NCBI GenBank assembly: GCA_041688015.1
Contig: JBDNIY010000002.1
Coordinates: 62,001-126,000, forward strand
Length of the DNA stretch: 64,000 nucleotides
Origin: Parvibaculum sp041688015
Lineage (GTDB): Bacteria; Pseudomonadota; Alphaproteobacteria; Parvibaculales; Parvibaculaceae
Reading direction: 5' to 3'
In this document: positions 17,154 to 24,133 of the stretch, in pieces
Layout: the number at the start of each line of letters is the position of its first letter
How positions within the stretch are numbered: position 1 is the stretch's first letter
Made by a program: the position numbers and the translations under genes
Notes under the pieces: generated by a model
Databases searched by the model: none
What the model was told of the DNA's origin: nothing
Seen by the model: only the letters and a program-made list of their open reading frames with translations

Positions 17154-17206
17154 AAGCCATTGTTACGTTGAATTTATGTAATTAATTTTAGCGAAAGAGG
17201 TGCGCC

Positions 17207-17467
17207 TTGAAACTCGGCGAAAATTCCGGTTGGCGCATCGATCGGCATGTGCCTGTGGCGCTGGTGCTGACCATCGTCTTGCAGACGGGCGCGGCGCTGA
17301 TGTGGTCCGGTGCGGCGGCCGAACGGCTGACGGCGCTGGAGCTGCGTTCGGCGCGGACCGATGAAGTGGTGGAACGCACGGCGCGGCTGGAGGAGCAGTC
17401 GAAAGCCATGCGGGCGTCACTGGCGCGGATTGAAGAGAAGTTGGATCGGGTGATTGCAGCGAAGTGA
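17207..17467 (+). CDS. Small GTA-cluster membrane protein with coiled coil (g3.5 position)
   Basis: An 86-residue protein beginning at TTG 17207, with AAAGAGG 6 bp upstream. Residues about 15-35 are a transmembrane helix. Residues about 40-85 form a heptad-rich coiled coil (RLEEQSKAMRASLARIEEKL). Similar short proteins lie between portal and protease in GTA clusters, but their role is unknown to me. A Rz-like or scaffolding-like role is possible. Confidence 0.65.
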   Translation: MKLGENSGWRIDRHVPVALVLTIVLQTGAALMWSGAAAERLTALELRSARTDEVVERTARLEEQSKAMRASLARIEEKLDRVIAAK

Positions 17468-17468
17468 G

Positions 17469-17516
17469 TGGCCTCGCCCTTCGAGACGCGGCTTTGCCGC
17501 TCCTCAGGGTGAGGGT
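17469..17516. repeat. Palindromic repeat family A, single-arm copy
   Basis: CCTCGCCCTTCGAGACGCGG and GCTCCTCAGGGTGAGG match the left arm of the copy at 13045. The opposite arm is missing. It starts directly after the stop of the small membrane protein gene. Confidence 0.8.
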
Positions 17517-17544
17517 TGAGCTATAAAATTCTGACTTCATCTCA

Positions 17545-17650
17545 GTGTCATCCCGGGGCTTGATCCCGGGATCCAGTGGGCCCTGCGGATTGTGAAAGCA
17601 AGATGGGTCCCGGGCCATCTTTGCATCAAAGGAGGGCCCCGGGACGACAG
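17545..17650. repeat. Palindromic repeat family B, copy 2
   Basis: GTCATCCCGGGGCTTGATCC and GGGATCCAG are matched across a spacer by CCCGGGACGAC. An inner GGGTCCCGGGCC motif lies in the spacer. It is related to the copy at 15062. Confidence 0.78.
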
Positions 17651-17672
17651 CATCAAATGTGTTGAAGACACC

Positions 17673-17697
17673 AAGCACCCTCCGGGGTGCTTTTTTA
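17673..17697 (+). terminator. Intrinsic terminator or attenuator inside the GTA cluster
   Basis: AAGCACCC (17673-17680) and GGGTGCTT (17685-17692) close on the loop TCCG and run into six T bases. It lies 30 bp before the start of the prohead protease gene, so it could separate packaging from capsid expression or act as an attenuator. Confidence 0.75.
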
Positions 17698-17726
17698 TTG
17701 GGCAAATTCCAAAGCGTGGAGGTCGC

Positions 17727-18302
17727 GTGAGCGAACGAGTGGACGATATTGAGCGCAAGGCGACGCGGTTTGATTTCAAGAGTGTCGGCGGCGATGGCAG
17801 TTTTGAAGGTTATGCCTCGCTGTTTGGGGCTGAAGACCTGGGCCGCGACATGGTGATGCCGGGCGCGTTTCGTAGATCGCTCGCGCGGCGCGGCAAGCAT
17901 GGGGTGAAGCTGCTCTATCAGCATGACCCGATGGAGCCTATCGGCATCTGGACGAAAATCACGGAAGACCAGCGGGGCCTATTCGTACAGGGACAATTGC
18001 TGGATGACGTGGCGCGCTCGCGCGAAGTGCTGAGCCTGATGCGGGCGGGCGCGATTGACGGATTATCCATCGGCTATCATGTCGTCAAAGCCCAGAACGA
18101 CAGGAAGACGGGCCTCAGGCGACTGATGGAAGTGGACTTGTGGGAAATATCGGTTGTGACATTTCCCATGCTGCCTCAAGCGCGCATTAGCGCCGTGAAA
18201 AACAAAAAAGAGCCGTGCATTAGCGCTGTAAAGAACTCGGCGAAATCGAGTGCGAGCTTGGCACGGGCCATCCGTGCTGCCTCGTTGATTTTCAAACCCT
18301 GA
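17727..18302 (+). CDS. HK97-family prohead protease (RcGTA g4-like)
   Basis: A 191-residue protease. GTG at 17727 is the start because GGAGG lies at 17718-17722. FEGYASLFG near residue 30, VMPGAFRRSL, LLYQHDPMEPIG (catalytic His region), AIDGLSIGY (nucleophile Ser region) and DLWEISVVTFPM are the family order. It cleaves the N-terminal scaffold part of the capsid protein during maturation, matching the long N-terminal region of the next gene. The C-terminal 25 residues are Lys/Ser/Ala-rich with a repeated ISAVKN element. Confidence 0.92.
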   Translation: MSERVDDIERKATRFDFKSVGGDGSFEGYASLFGAEDLGRDMVMPGAFRRSLARRGKHGVKLLYQHDPMEPIGIWTKITEDQRGLFVQGQLLDDVARSREVLSLMRAGAIDGLSIGYHVVKAQNDRKTGLRRLMEVDLWEISVVTFPMLPQARISAVKNKKEPCISAVKNSAKSSASLARAIRAASLIFKP

Positions 18303-18315
18303 CATAGGAGCACCC

Positions 18316-19638
18316 ATGAGTGCCATCAACCAAGGCGTCCCGCGCATCGGGGCGTCACTGAAGACCCGCGCGCTTGAAACCAAAAGTACGCCGGACACTA
18401 TTGAAACCAAGAGCGGGCCTGTGGCTCATGAAGTGCGCGATGCGCTGGATGATTTTCTTGGCGCCTTTGAAGACTTCAAGGAGGCCAATGATGATCGCCT
18501 CGGCCAGATCGAGCGCAAGCTCAGCGCCGACGTGGTGACCGACGACAAGGTGGAGCGCATCAACCGCGCGCTCGACCGCCAGAAGAAAACCGTGGACGAT
18601 TTGGCGCTGGCTTTTGCCCGCCCCGAGATCGGCGGCGAGACGCGGGCACGGCTTGACCCGGCGCGGCGCGAACACAAGCAGGCCTTTGACACCTATGTGC
18701 GCAAGGGCGAAACGCATGAGTTGCGCAGCCTTGAGGCAAAAGCTCTGGCCGCGCAATCTGATCCCGATGGCGGTTATCTGGTGCCTGCCGAAACCGAACG
18801 CATGATCGACCGTGTGGTCTCGGACGCCTCACCCATTCGCGCTATTGCGGGCGTCCGCCAGATCGGCGCGGCAAGCTACAAAAAGCCGTTTGCCATCAGC
18901 GGCTTTGCCAGCGGTTGGGTTGGCGAGACAGAAGGCCGTGTTGAAACCAGCGGCGCGCAATTGTCTGAGATCGAGTTTCCGGCGATGGAGCTTTATGCCA
19001 TGCCGGCCGCCACCTCGACGCTGCTGGACGACAGCGCTGTCAACATCGACCAGTGGCTAGCCGAAGAAGTGCAGACTGCCTTTGCTGAACAGGAAGGGGC
19101 GGCCTTCGTCAATGGCGATGGCATCCGCCGCCCGCGTGGATTCCTCTCATATGATCAGGTGGCCGACGCAAGCTGGAGCCACGGCAAGCTCGGCTATCTC
19201 GTCACCGGCAATGCAGGTGCTTTTCCCTCGGCCAATCCTGCCGACATTTTGATTGATCTCATCTATGCGGTGAAGTCGGGCTACCGGGCCAACGCGCGTT
19301 TTGTGATGAACCGTTCGACGCAATCGGCCATCCGCAAGTTCAAGGATATCGACGGCAACTATCTCTGGCAGCCGGGCATTGCGGCAGGTGCGCCATCGAC
19401 GTTGCTGAATTATCCAGTGACGGAATCAGAAGACATGCCGTCGATGACGACAGACGCCACGGCACTCGCCTTTGGCGATTTCAAACGCGGCTATCTGATC
19501 GTTGATCGCCTCGGCGTGCGCGTGCTGCGCGATCCCTATAGCTCAAAACCATATGTGTTGTTTTACACGACCAAACGCGTGGGCGGCGGCGTGCAGAATT
19601 TCGAGGCGCTGAAATTGTTGAAATTCGGCACGGCTTGA
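18316..19638 (+). CDS. HK97-fold major capsid protein (RcGTA g5-like)
   Basis: A 440-residue phage_capsid protein. AGGAG precedes the ATG. Residues about 30-130 are a charged predicted coiled coil that should act as a delta/scaffold domain and be removed by the protease encoded next door. The mature part begins around EAKALAAQSDPDGGYLVPAE. Conserved capsid segments follow: VGETEGRVET, LDDSAVNIDQWLA, GAAFVNGDG and FMFAHFADG-like equivalents at the P-domain and C-terminus. It forms the icosahedral head. The gene is followed 13 bp later by an unassigned small gene. Confidence 0.93.
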   Translation: MSAINQGVPRIGASLKTRALETKSTPDTIETKSGPVAHEVRDALDDFLGAFEDFKEANDDRLGQIERKLSADVVTDDKVERINRALDRQKKTVDDLALAFARPEIGGETRARLDPARREHKQAFDTYVRKGETHELRSLEAKALAAQSDPDGGYLVPAETERMIDRVVSDASPIRAIAGVRQIGAASYKKPFAISGFASGWVGETEGRVETSGAQLSEIEFPAMELYAMPAATSTLLDDSAVNIDQWLAEEVQTAFAEQEGAAFVNGDGIRRPRGFLSYDQVADASWSHGKLGYLVTGNAGAFPSANPADILIDLIYAVKSGYRANARFVMNRSTQSAIRKFKDIDGNYLWQPGIAAGAPSTLLNYPVTESEDMPSMTTDATALAFGDFKRGYLIVDRLGVRVLRDPYSSKPYVLFYTTKRVGGGVQNFEALKLLKFGTA

Positions 19639-19651
19639 GGAGGGCCACAGC

Positions 19652-20083
19652 ATGAAAGACCTGCATCACAACATCAAAACCGTGCAGACGCTCGACCCCG
19701 CCGTCACCACCGCCGCCCGCACGGGCGCGCCGGTGGACCGGCGTGGTTTCGAGGCGGTCGAGCATATCGTCCTCTTCGGCGCGAGCGGCGATACCTTGTC
19801 GGAAAGCATCAAGACGGATGTGAAACTCGAAGCGTCCGAAGATGGCAGCAGCTGGGAGCCGGTGACGGAGGCCGGTGACGTCAATGGCGGGCCAACCGAC
19901 GAGGCGGGCATCTTTGCCACGGTCGCATCCGACGAGGCGACGCTCGCGGAATATCGCATCGGCTATGTCGGCAACGCACGCTACAGCCGTGTGGCGTTGG
20001 TGCTGACCGGCACCCACACAAATGGAACGCCCGTCTCCGCCCTTGCCGTGCTGGGCGCTGCCCATGTGAAGCCTGTCGCCTAA
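19652..20083 (+). CDS. Unassigned virion-associated protein between capsid and connector
   Basis: A 143-residue protein, MKDLHHNIKTVQTLDP at the start, preceded by GGAGG. It has no membrane segment and looks rich in beta strands (EHIVLFGASG, VKLEASEDGSSWEPV, YSRVALVLTGTHTNG). That would suit a head decoration, spike or fibre-like role, but no family is recognised. Its place directly after the capsid gene, where decoration proteins often lie, is the only functional hint. The classic RcGTA order goes straight from capsid to g6, so this is an addition. Confidence 0.6.
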   Translation: MKDLHHNIKTVQTLDPAVTTAARTGAPVDRRGFEAVEHIVLFGASGDTLSESIKTDVKLEASEDGSSWEPVTEAGDVNGGPTDEAGIFATVASDEATLAEYRIGYVGNARYSRVALVLTGTHTNGTPVSALAVLGAAHVKPVA

Positions 20084-20173
20084 CGGCGATGAGGCCCACA
20101 CCGCCTCGGCTGCATCGCCCCCCGAATGTAGTCGGGGCGGACCCCTTTATCCCGAATTTCAAAAACGAGTGAC

Positions 20174-20740
20174 ATGATGACATTGCTGCTGGTGACCGGC
20201 CCGACGGATGAGCCTGTGACGCTGGACGAGGCGCGCGCCCATCTGCGCCTTGATGCGACAAGTGAGGACGGCTTGCTGACGGCGCTGCTGACGGCGGCAC
20301 GCGCATCGCTGGAGGCTGAAACGCGGCGCGCCTTCATGACGCAAAGCTGGCGGCTGATCCTAGACGAGTGGCCCGGCGCAACCGTGACGCTGCCCATCGC
20401 CCCGGCGAGCGCGGTGACAGCGGTGACGATCAACGATGTTGATGGCACGCGCGCTGTTGCGGCTTCGCTATACCAGACGGCGCTGCAAGGCGACGCCCCG
20501 CGCCTGACGCGTGTGGCGGCCTGGCCGCTGCCGACGCAACGCGTCGGCGGCATCGCCATTGATTTTACCGCAGGCTATGGCGGGGCCGCCGCGGTGCCCG
20601 CGCCACTGAAACAGGCGATCTTGCTGCTGGCGGCGCATTGGTTTGAAAACCGCGAGCCGGTGGCGCTGGGCGAAAGAGCGGAGGTTTTGCCATTGTCTGT
20701 GGCGGCGTTGATTGCGCCCTATCGACGGGTGCATCTGTGA
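20174..20740 (+). CDS. Head-tail connector/adaptor protein (RcGTA g6-like)
   Basis: A 188-residue protein with LLVTGPTDEPVTLDEARAHL at the N-terminus, the signature of the phiE125 gp8 / gp6-like connector family. Helices follow in LLTALLTAARASLEAETRRAF, and a beta segment has YGGAAAVPAPLKQAILLLAAH, also typical. It forms the ring below the portal. The stop overlaps the next start as GTGA, indicating coupling. Confidence 0.88.
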   Translation: MMTLLLVTGPTDEPVTLDEARAHLRLDATSEDGLLTALLTAARASLEAETRRAFMTQSWRLILDEWPGATVTLPIAPASAVTAVTINDVDGTRAVAASLYQTALQGDAPRLTRVAAWPLPTQRVGGIAIDFTAGYGGAAAVPAPLKQAILLLAAHWFENREPVALGERAEVLPLSVAALIAPYRRVHL

Positions 20741-21060
20741 GCGGCGTCGGAAGAATGCGCGAACGCATCACCATCCAAACGCCGACACGCACGGGCGATG
20801 GCACCGGTGGAGCCGCGCTGACATGGAGTGCGCTGGCTACGCTATGGGCGGAGGTCACAACGAAATCTGGGGCGGAAGTGGCGCAAGGCGAGCGCATGGA
20901 AGCCCGCGCGCGCCTCACGCTCCGGCTGCGCTACCGCGATGATGTGACGAGCGTCATGCGGATCGTCTGGCGTGGAGATGTGTTCAATATTCGAGGCCTG
21001 CGCGACCCTGATGGGGCGCGGCGCTGGCTCGTCATCGAGGCAGAAGGAGGCGGTGCATGA
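20737..21060 (+). CDS. Head closure protein (RcGTA g7-like)
   Basis: A 107-residue head-tail adaptor of the SPP1 gp16 type. RMRERITIQTP at the N-terminus is followed by the conserved tryptophan regions TWSALATLWAEV and MRIVWRGDVFNIRGL. It plugs the connector once DNA is packaged. The start is GTG at 20737, overlapping the connector stop, and the stop overlaps the next ATG. Confidence 0.88.
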   Translation: MSGVGRMRERITIQTPTRTGDGTGGAALTWSALATLWAEVTTKSGAEVAQGERMEARARLTLRLRYRDDVTSVMRIVWRGDVFNIRGLRDPDGARRWLVIEAEGGGA

Positions 21061-21482
21061 CACTTGATGTTTCAGGCGACGCTGACCTAGCGCTGCAAAA
21101 GGCGATCTATGCGCGGCTCACGACAGATGCTGGCGTGACGGCGTCTGTCGCCACCCGCATCTATGACAATGCGCCGGGTGACGTGACGTTCCCCTATCTG
21201 ACGCTTGGCGAAACGCTGGTGAACGACTGGAGCACGGATGACCAAGCGGGCGCTGAGCACTTGCTTAGCCTCTATGTCTTCTCGCGCGGCGGCGGGCGCG
21301 CCGAAGCCAAGCTTGCGATGGGCGTGGTTCATGCCGCTTTGCAGGACGCAAGCCTGACGCTGGAAGGCCATCGGCTCATCAATCTGCGCTTTCGCGATGC
21401 CGACACGCGCCGCGAACCTGACGGCGCAACCTGGCGCGGCACCATCCGCTTTCGCGCCGTCACCGAACAGATCAGTGAATAG
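21057..21482 (+). CDS. DUF3168 tail terminator/completion protein (RcGTA g8-like)
   Basis: A 141-residue protein with LQKAIYARLTTDAGVTASVATRIYD, then FPYLTLGETLVNDWSTDD, the DUF3168 signature, and HLLSLYVFSRGGGRAEAK. Members cap the tail tube and join it to the head. The ATG overlaps the head closure stop as ATGA. Confidence 0.88.
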   Translation: MTLDVSGDADLALQKAIYARLTTDAGVTASVATRIYDNAPGDVTFPYLTLGETLVNDWSTDDQAGAEHLLSLYVFSRGGGRAEAKLAMGVVHAALQDASLTLEGHRLINLRFRDADTRREPDGATWRGTIRFRAVTEQISE

Positions 21483-21491
21483 GAACAGACA

Positions 21492-21905
21492 ATGGCGGCT
21501 CAAAAAGGCAAAGACCTGCTCGTTAAGCTCGACGCGAGCGGCGAAGGCATATTTACCACCGTGGCGGGTTTACGCACGCGTTCGCTCGCTTTCAACGCGC
21601 GCAGCGTTGATGTGACCAATACGGAATCCAGCGGCCAATGGCGCGAACTGCTGGAAGGCGCGGGCGTACGCTCGGCCAGCGTCAGCGGGCGCGGCATTTT
21701 TCGCGACAGCACATCGGACGCCAATGTGCGGCAGGTATTTTTCGACGCGGCCATCAAGAATTGGCAAATCGTCATTCCAGATTTCGGCACGGTTGCGGGC
21801 GCGTTTCAGATCACGGCGCTGGAATATGCCGGTGAGCATGACGGCGAGGTGACGTTTGATATGGCGCTGGAGAGTGCAGGCGCGCTGAGTTTTACGGCGG
21901 CGTGA
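21492..21905 (+). CDS. Major tail tube protein (RcGTA g9-like)
   Basis: A 137-residue protein. GKDLLVKLD starts the fold, and AGLRTRSLAFNARSVDVTNT and SGQWRELLEGAGVRSASVSG are the conserved phage_tail_2 / TP901-1-like tube segments. ALEYAGEHDGEVTFDMALES forms the C-terminal strands. Hexamer rings of this protein build the tail. A family A repeat begins at its stop codon. Confidence 0.9.
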   Translation: MAAQKGKDLLVKLDASGEGIFTTVAGLRTRSLAFNARSVDVTNTESSGQWRELLEGAGVRSASVSGRGIFRDSTSDANVRQVFFDAAIKNWQIVIPDFGTVAGAFQITALEYAGEHDGEVTFDMALESAGALSFTAA

Positions 21906-22000
21906 TCCTTCGAGACCGGCTAAGCAGCCCTCCTCAGGATGAGGCTGAATTTATAACAGCCTCATCCTGAGGAGCGGCGAAGTCGTGTCTCGAAGGAGGG
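21905..22000. repeat. Palindromic repeat family A, full two-arm copy
   Basis: CCTTCGAGACCGGC and CTCCTCAGGATGAGG face CCTCATCCTGAGGAGC and GTCTCGAAGG across about 15 bp. It spans the gap between the tail tube gene and the tail assembly gene. Confidence 0.85.
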
Positions 22001-22029
22001 CGCCATTTTCTGCAGACAAAGGAAGAAAC

Positions 22030-22350
22030 ATGGCCAACAGACATTGCGGTGAAATCGAGGCCATGCTTGGCGGCGAACGGCGCGTGCTTGTGCTGACGCT
22101 GGGGGCACTCGCGGAACTCGAAGACGCTTTCGGCGGCGAGGACATGTTGGCGTTGGCGACACGCTTCGAGACGGGCCGCATCGGCGCGCGCGACGCGATT
22201 CGTGTGATCGGCGCAGGGCTTCGCGGTGCGGGCGCGAGTGTCAGCGACGACGAGGTGGCCCAGATGAGCGCGGAAGGTGGGGCGGCGGGCTATATCGCTA
22301 TCGTGGCTGATCTGCTGACGGCGACGTTTAGCGGCGCGACAGGCGAGTGA
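22030..22350 (+). CDS. GTA family tail assembly protein (RcGTA g10-like)
   Basis: A 106-residue protein. MANRHCGEIEAMLGGERRVL is the usual start; the frame upstream runs through the repeat and is not used. LGALAELEDAFGGEDMLAL is the conserved core of the gene_transfer_agent/GTA-TAC family. It is probably a chaperone that escorts the tape measure, followed by a second chaperone in the classical pair position. A TGATG overlap couples the two. Confidence 0.85.
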   Translation: MANRHCGEIEAMLGGERRVLVLTLGALAELEDAFGGEDMLALATRFETGRIGARDAIRVIGAGLRGAGASVSDDEVAQMSAEGGAAGYIAIVADLLTATFSGATGE

Positions 22351-22544
22351 TGAGATTTCCCTGGGCGCGCGCCATGCAGATCGGCATGGGCACCTTGCGC
22401 CTTGCGCCGCGCGAGTTCTGGGCGATGACGCTGCCGGAGCTGAGTACGGCAGCAATTGGCGCGGGGCTCGCGCCAGCACCCGACACAATGACGCGTCAGA
22501 CGCTTGACGCGCTGCGAGCGGCATTTCCCGATCAAACAAAGTGA
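22350..22544 (+). CDS. Small phage tail assembly chaperone (rcc01693 type, g10.1)
   Basis: A 64-residue protein (GTG 22347 would add one codon). MRFPWARAMQIGMGTLRLAP and FWAMTLPELSTA form the TIGR02216 / rcc01693 signature: a short helical protein with a conserved FW and PEL. It is specific to GTA-type clusters and probably assists tail assembly. Confidence 0.85.
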   Translation: MRFPWARAMQIGMGTLRLAPREFWAMTLPELSTAAIGAGLAPAPDTMTRQTLDALRAAFPDQTK

Positions 22545-22559
22545 CGAATGGAGACGAAC

Positions 22560-22919
22560 ATGTTTGCGATTGATTTTTCAACCGTGCAGCCGCTTTTGAA
22601 CGAATTTCTGCTGGGCGTGCTGACCGCGCTGGCGTCCTTTGCGGCGATGCGGATTTCCGGCTGGCTGAACGCCAAGCGCGATGGTGAGTTGGGTCAGATT
22701 CTCGACAAGGCACTGACCATGGGCATTTCCTTTGCCATGTCGCGCCTCAACGCGATGGAGAAAGACCACCTGACACTCGACGTCAAAAGCGAGCTGGTGG
22801 CCGACGCGGCCAATTATGCGCTGGTACATGTGCCCGGTGCTGTGAAGGCGCTGGGCCTCGATGGCGATCATCTGATGCGCATGATCGAAGCGCGGTTGCA
22901 TGTTGATGCAGCGGTGTGA
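22560..22919 (+). CDS. Putative holin (LLH-like), start of lysis cassette
   Basis: A 119-residue protein. The ATG at 22560 is preferred over 22548 because GGAG at 22550-22553 fits the later start. One hydrophobic helix spans about residues 10-33 (FLLGVLTALASFAAMRISGW). A soluble helical tail with AKRDGELGQILDKALTMG follows. That resembles the superfamily 6 (LLH) holins, which have one N-terminal helix and a helical tail. It would permeabilise the inner membrane at the time of release. The stop overlaps the next start as GTGA. Identification is by topology and neighbourhood. Confidence 0.62.
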   Translation: MFAIDFSTVQPLLNEFLLGVLTALASFAAMRISGWLNAKRDGELGQILDKALTMGISFAMSRLNAMEKDHLTLDVKSELVADAANYALVHVPGAVKALGLDGDHLMRMIEARLHVDAAV

Positions 22920-23119
22920 TTGATCTGCTGGCAAAACTGCTCAGCCTTGTTGCATCGCTGGCCTCCAGCGCCACGGCCTGGGCCTGGGCGCGTGAGCGCG
23001 CGCGGGCCGACGCGTTGGCCGCCCTCATGGAGAAACAAAATGCCATACGCAAAGCGGGCGAGCTTGGCCCTCATACTGTCGATGATGCCGCTGAACGCCT
23101 GCGCAAAGGCACCTTCTGA
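22916..23119 (+). CDS. Putative inner-membrane spanin (Rz-like)
   Basis: A 67-residue protein starting at GTG 22916. Residues 2-24 are hydrophobic (LLAKLLSLVASLASSATAW), followed by a charged helix (ARERARADALAALMEKQNAI). This single N-terminal anchor plus periplasmic coiled coil is the i-spanin plan, although short. The decisive evidence is the overlapping frame encoding a lipoprotein, the classical Rz/Rz1 arrangement. Confidence 0.6.
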   Translation: MIDLLAKLLSLVASLASSATAWAWARERARADALAALMEKQNAIRKAGELGPHTVDDAAERLRKGTF

Positions 23120-23270
23120 TGCACTGTGTCTGACGGTGCCGCACTATTCGGCAGCAGAGCAAGCGGCGGTGGTTGATGAGCTGGCGCAGCTTGGCAAGTC
23201 ATCAAAGACGGGTGTGTTCATAACGGATTACGGACGCTTGCGCGATGAGGCGCGGGTGCTGTGTCCATGA
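23040..23270 (+). CDS. Putative outer-membrane spanin lipoprotein (Rz1-like)
   Basis: A 76-residue protein whose first 80 bp overlap the Rz-like gene in another frame. MPYAKRASLALILSMMPLNAC is a lipoprotein signal with lipobox PLNAC, making Cys21 the lipidated residue. The mature part has VPHYSAAEQAAVVDELAQL and DYGRLRDEARVL, a pattern I associate with small lysis-cassette lipoproteins. With the i-spanin it would fuse inner and outer membranes to let particles out. Confidence 0.65.
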   Translation: MPYAKRASLALILSMMPLNACAKAPSDALCLTVPHYSAAEQAAVVDELAQLGKSSKTGVFITDYGRLRDEARVLCP

Positions 23271-23293
23271 AGGTTTGATGCGAAGGAAAACAG

Positions 23294-23914
23294 ATGACCG
23301 ATCCTAATGATCCCGCCGCCATGACATCGGCGATGGATGCGGCAACGGCGGCGACACGCGCTTTCGGGGCCGAGACGACGCGGACGCTTTCCAATGTGTC
23401 GAGCGAATATCGCCGCGCGGGCACGGGCGGGCGCGATTTTGGCCGATCTTTAACATCGGCCTTTGACGATGTGGCGCTGCGCGGTAAATCGCTGTCGGGG
23501 ACGTTGAAGAAGCTGGCGCTGGACCTCTCACGTTTGGTGCTGAACAACGCCGTCAATTCTATCGGCGGCTCGCTTGGTTCGCTGGCCTCATCGCTGGTGC
23601 CGAGCGCCGACGGCAATGTCTTTGCTGGTGGCCGGGTGAAACCCTTTGCCAAAGGTGGCGTGGTGGCAAGTCCGATGTTGTTTTCCCTGCAAGGCGGCGT
23701 TGGGCTCGCTGGCGAAGCGGGGCCCGAAGCGATTATGCCTTTGCAACGTGGCGCAGACGGGCGGCTCGGTGTGGCAGGCGGTGGCGGCGGCGGCGGCGGG
23801 GCGAATATCACTTTCAATGTGACGACGAGCGACGCGGAGAGTTTCAAACGCTCCGAAACGCAGATTGCCGCCATGCTGGCGCGCGTTGCCTCGCGCGGGC
23901 AGCGGAATATGTGA
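23294..23914 (+). CDS. Short tail tape measure protein (RcGTA g11-like)
   Basis: A 206-residue protein, close to the size of RcGTA g11 and far shorter than phage tape measures, consistent with a short-tailed particle. Segments are FGRSLTSAFDDVALRGKSLS, LVLNNAVNSIGGSLG and FAKGGVVASPMLFSLQGGVG with the GEAGPEAIMPL tail seen in lambda-type tape measures. A polyglycine run (nine glycines) precedes a final helical region. It sets tail length inside the tube. Confidence 0.88.
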   Translation: MTDPNDPAAMTSAMDAATAATRAFGAETTRTLSNVSSEYRRAGTGGRDFGRSLTSAFDDVALRGKSLSGTLKKLALDLSRLVLNNAVNSIGGSLGSLASSLVPSADGNVFAGGRVKPFAKGGVVASPMLFSLQGGVGLAGEAGPEAIMPLQRGADGRLGVAGGGGGGGGANITFNVTTSDAESFKRSETQIAAMLARVASRGQRNM

Positions 23915-23950
23915 GCGGGTGTTCTGGCTGGCGCCGCTGCGGGATGAGGG

Positions 23951-24093
23951 AAGATGGGTCCCGGGATCAAGTCCCGGGACGACACGGAAATTTTGGTTTG
24001 AGTTTTTTCTCAATCGTCATGTGCGGGCTTGGTTGGATTGGGGCCTCGCCCTTCGAGATGCGGTTTCACCGCTCCTCAGGATGAGGGTCCAAT
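23951..24093. repeat. Adjacent partial copies of repeat families B and A
   Basis: GATGGGTCCCGGGATCAAG and CCCGGGACGAC at about 23951-23983 belong to family B. CCTCGCCCTTCGAGATGCGG and CGCTCCTCAGGATGAGG at about 24047-24090 belong to family A. Together they fill the 219-bp gap after the tape measure gene. Confidence 0.75.
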
Positions 24094-24133
24094 AATGATG
24101 CTTCTGACGACACCGAAATAAGGATCAGCATTG

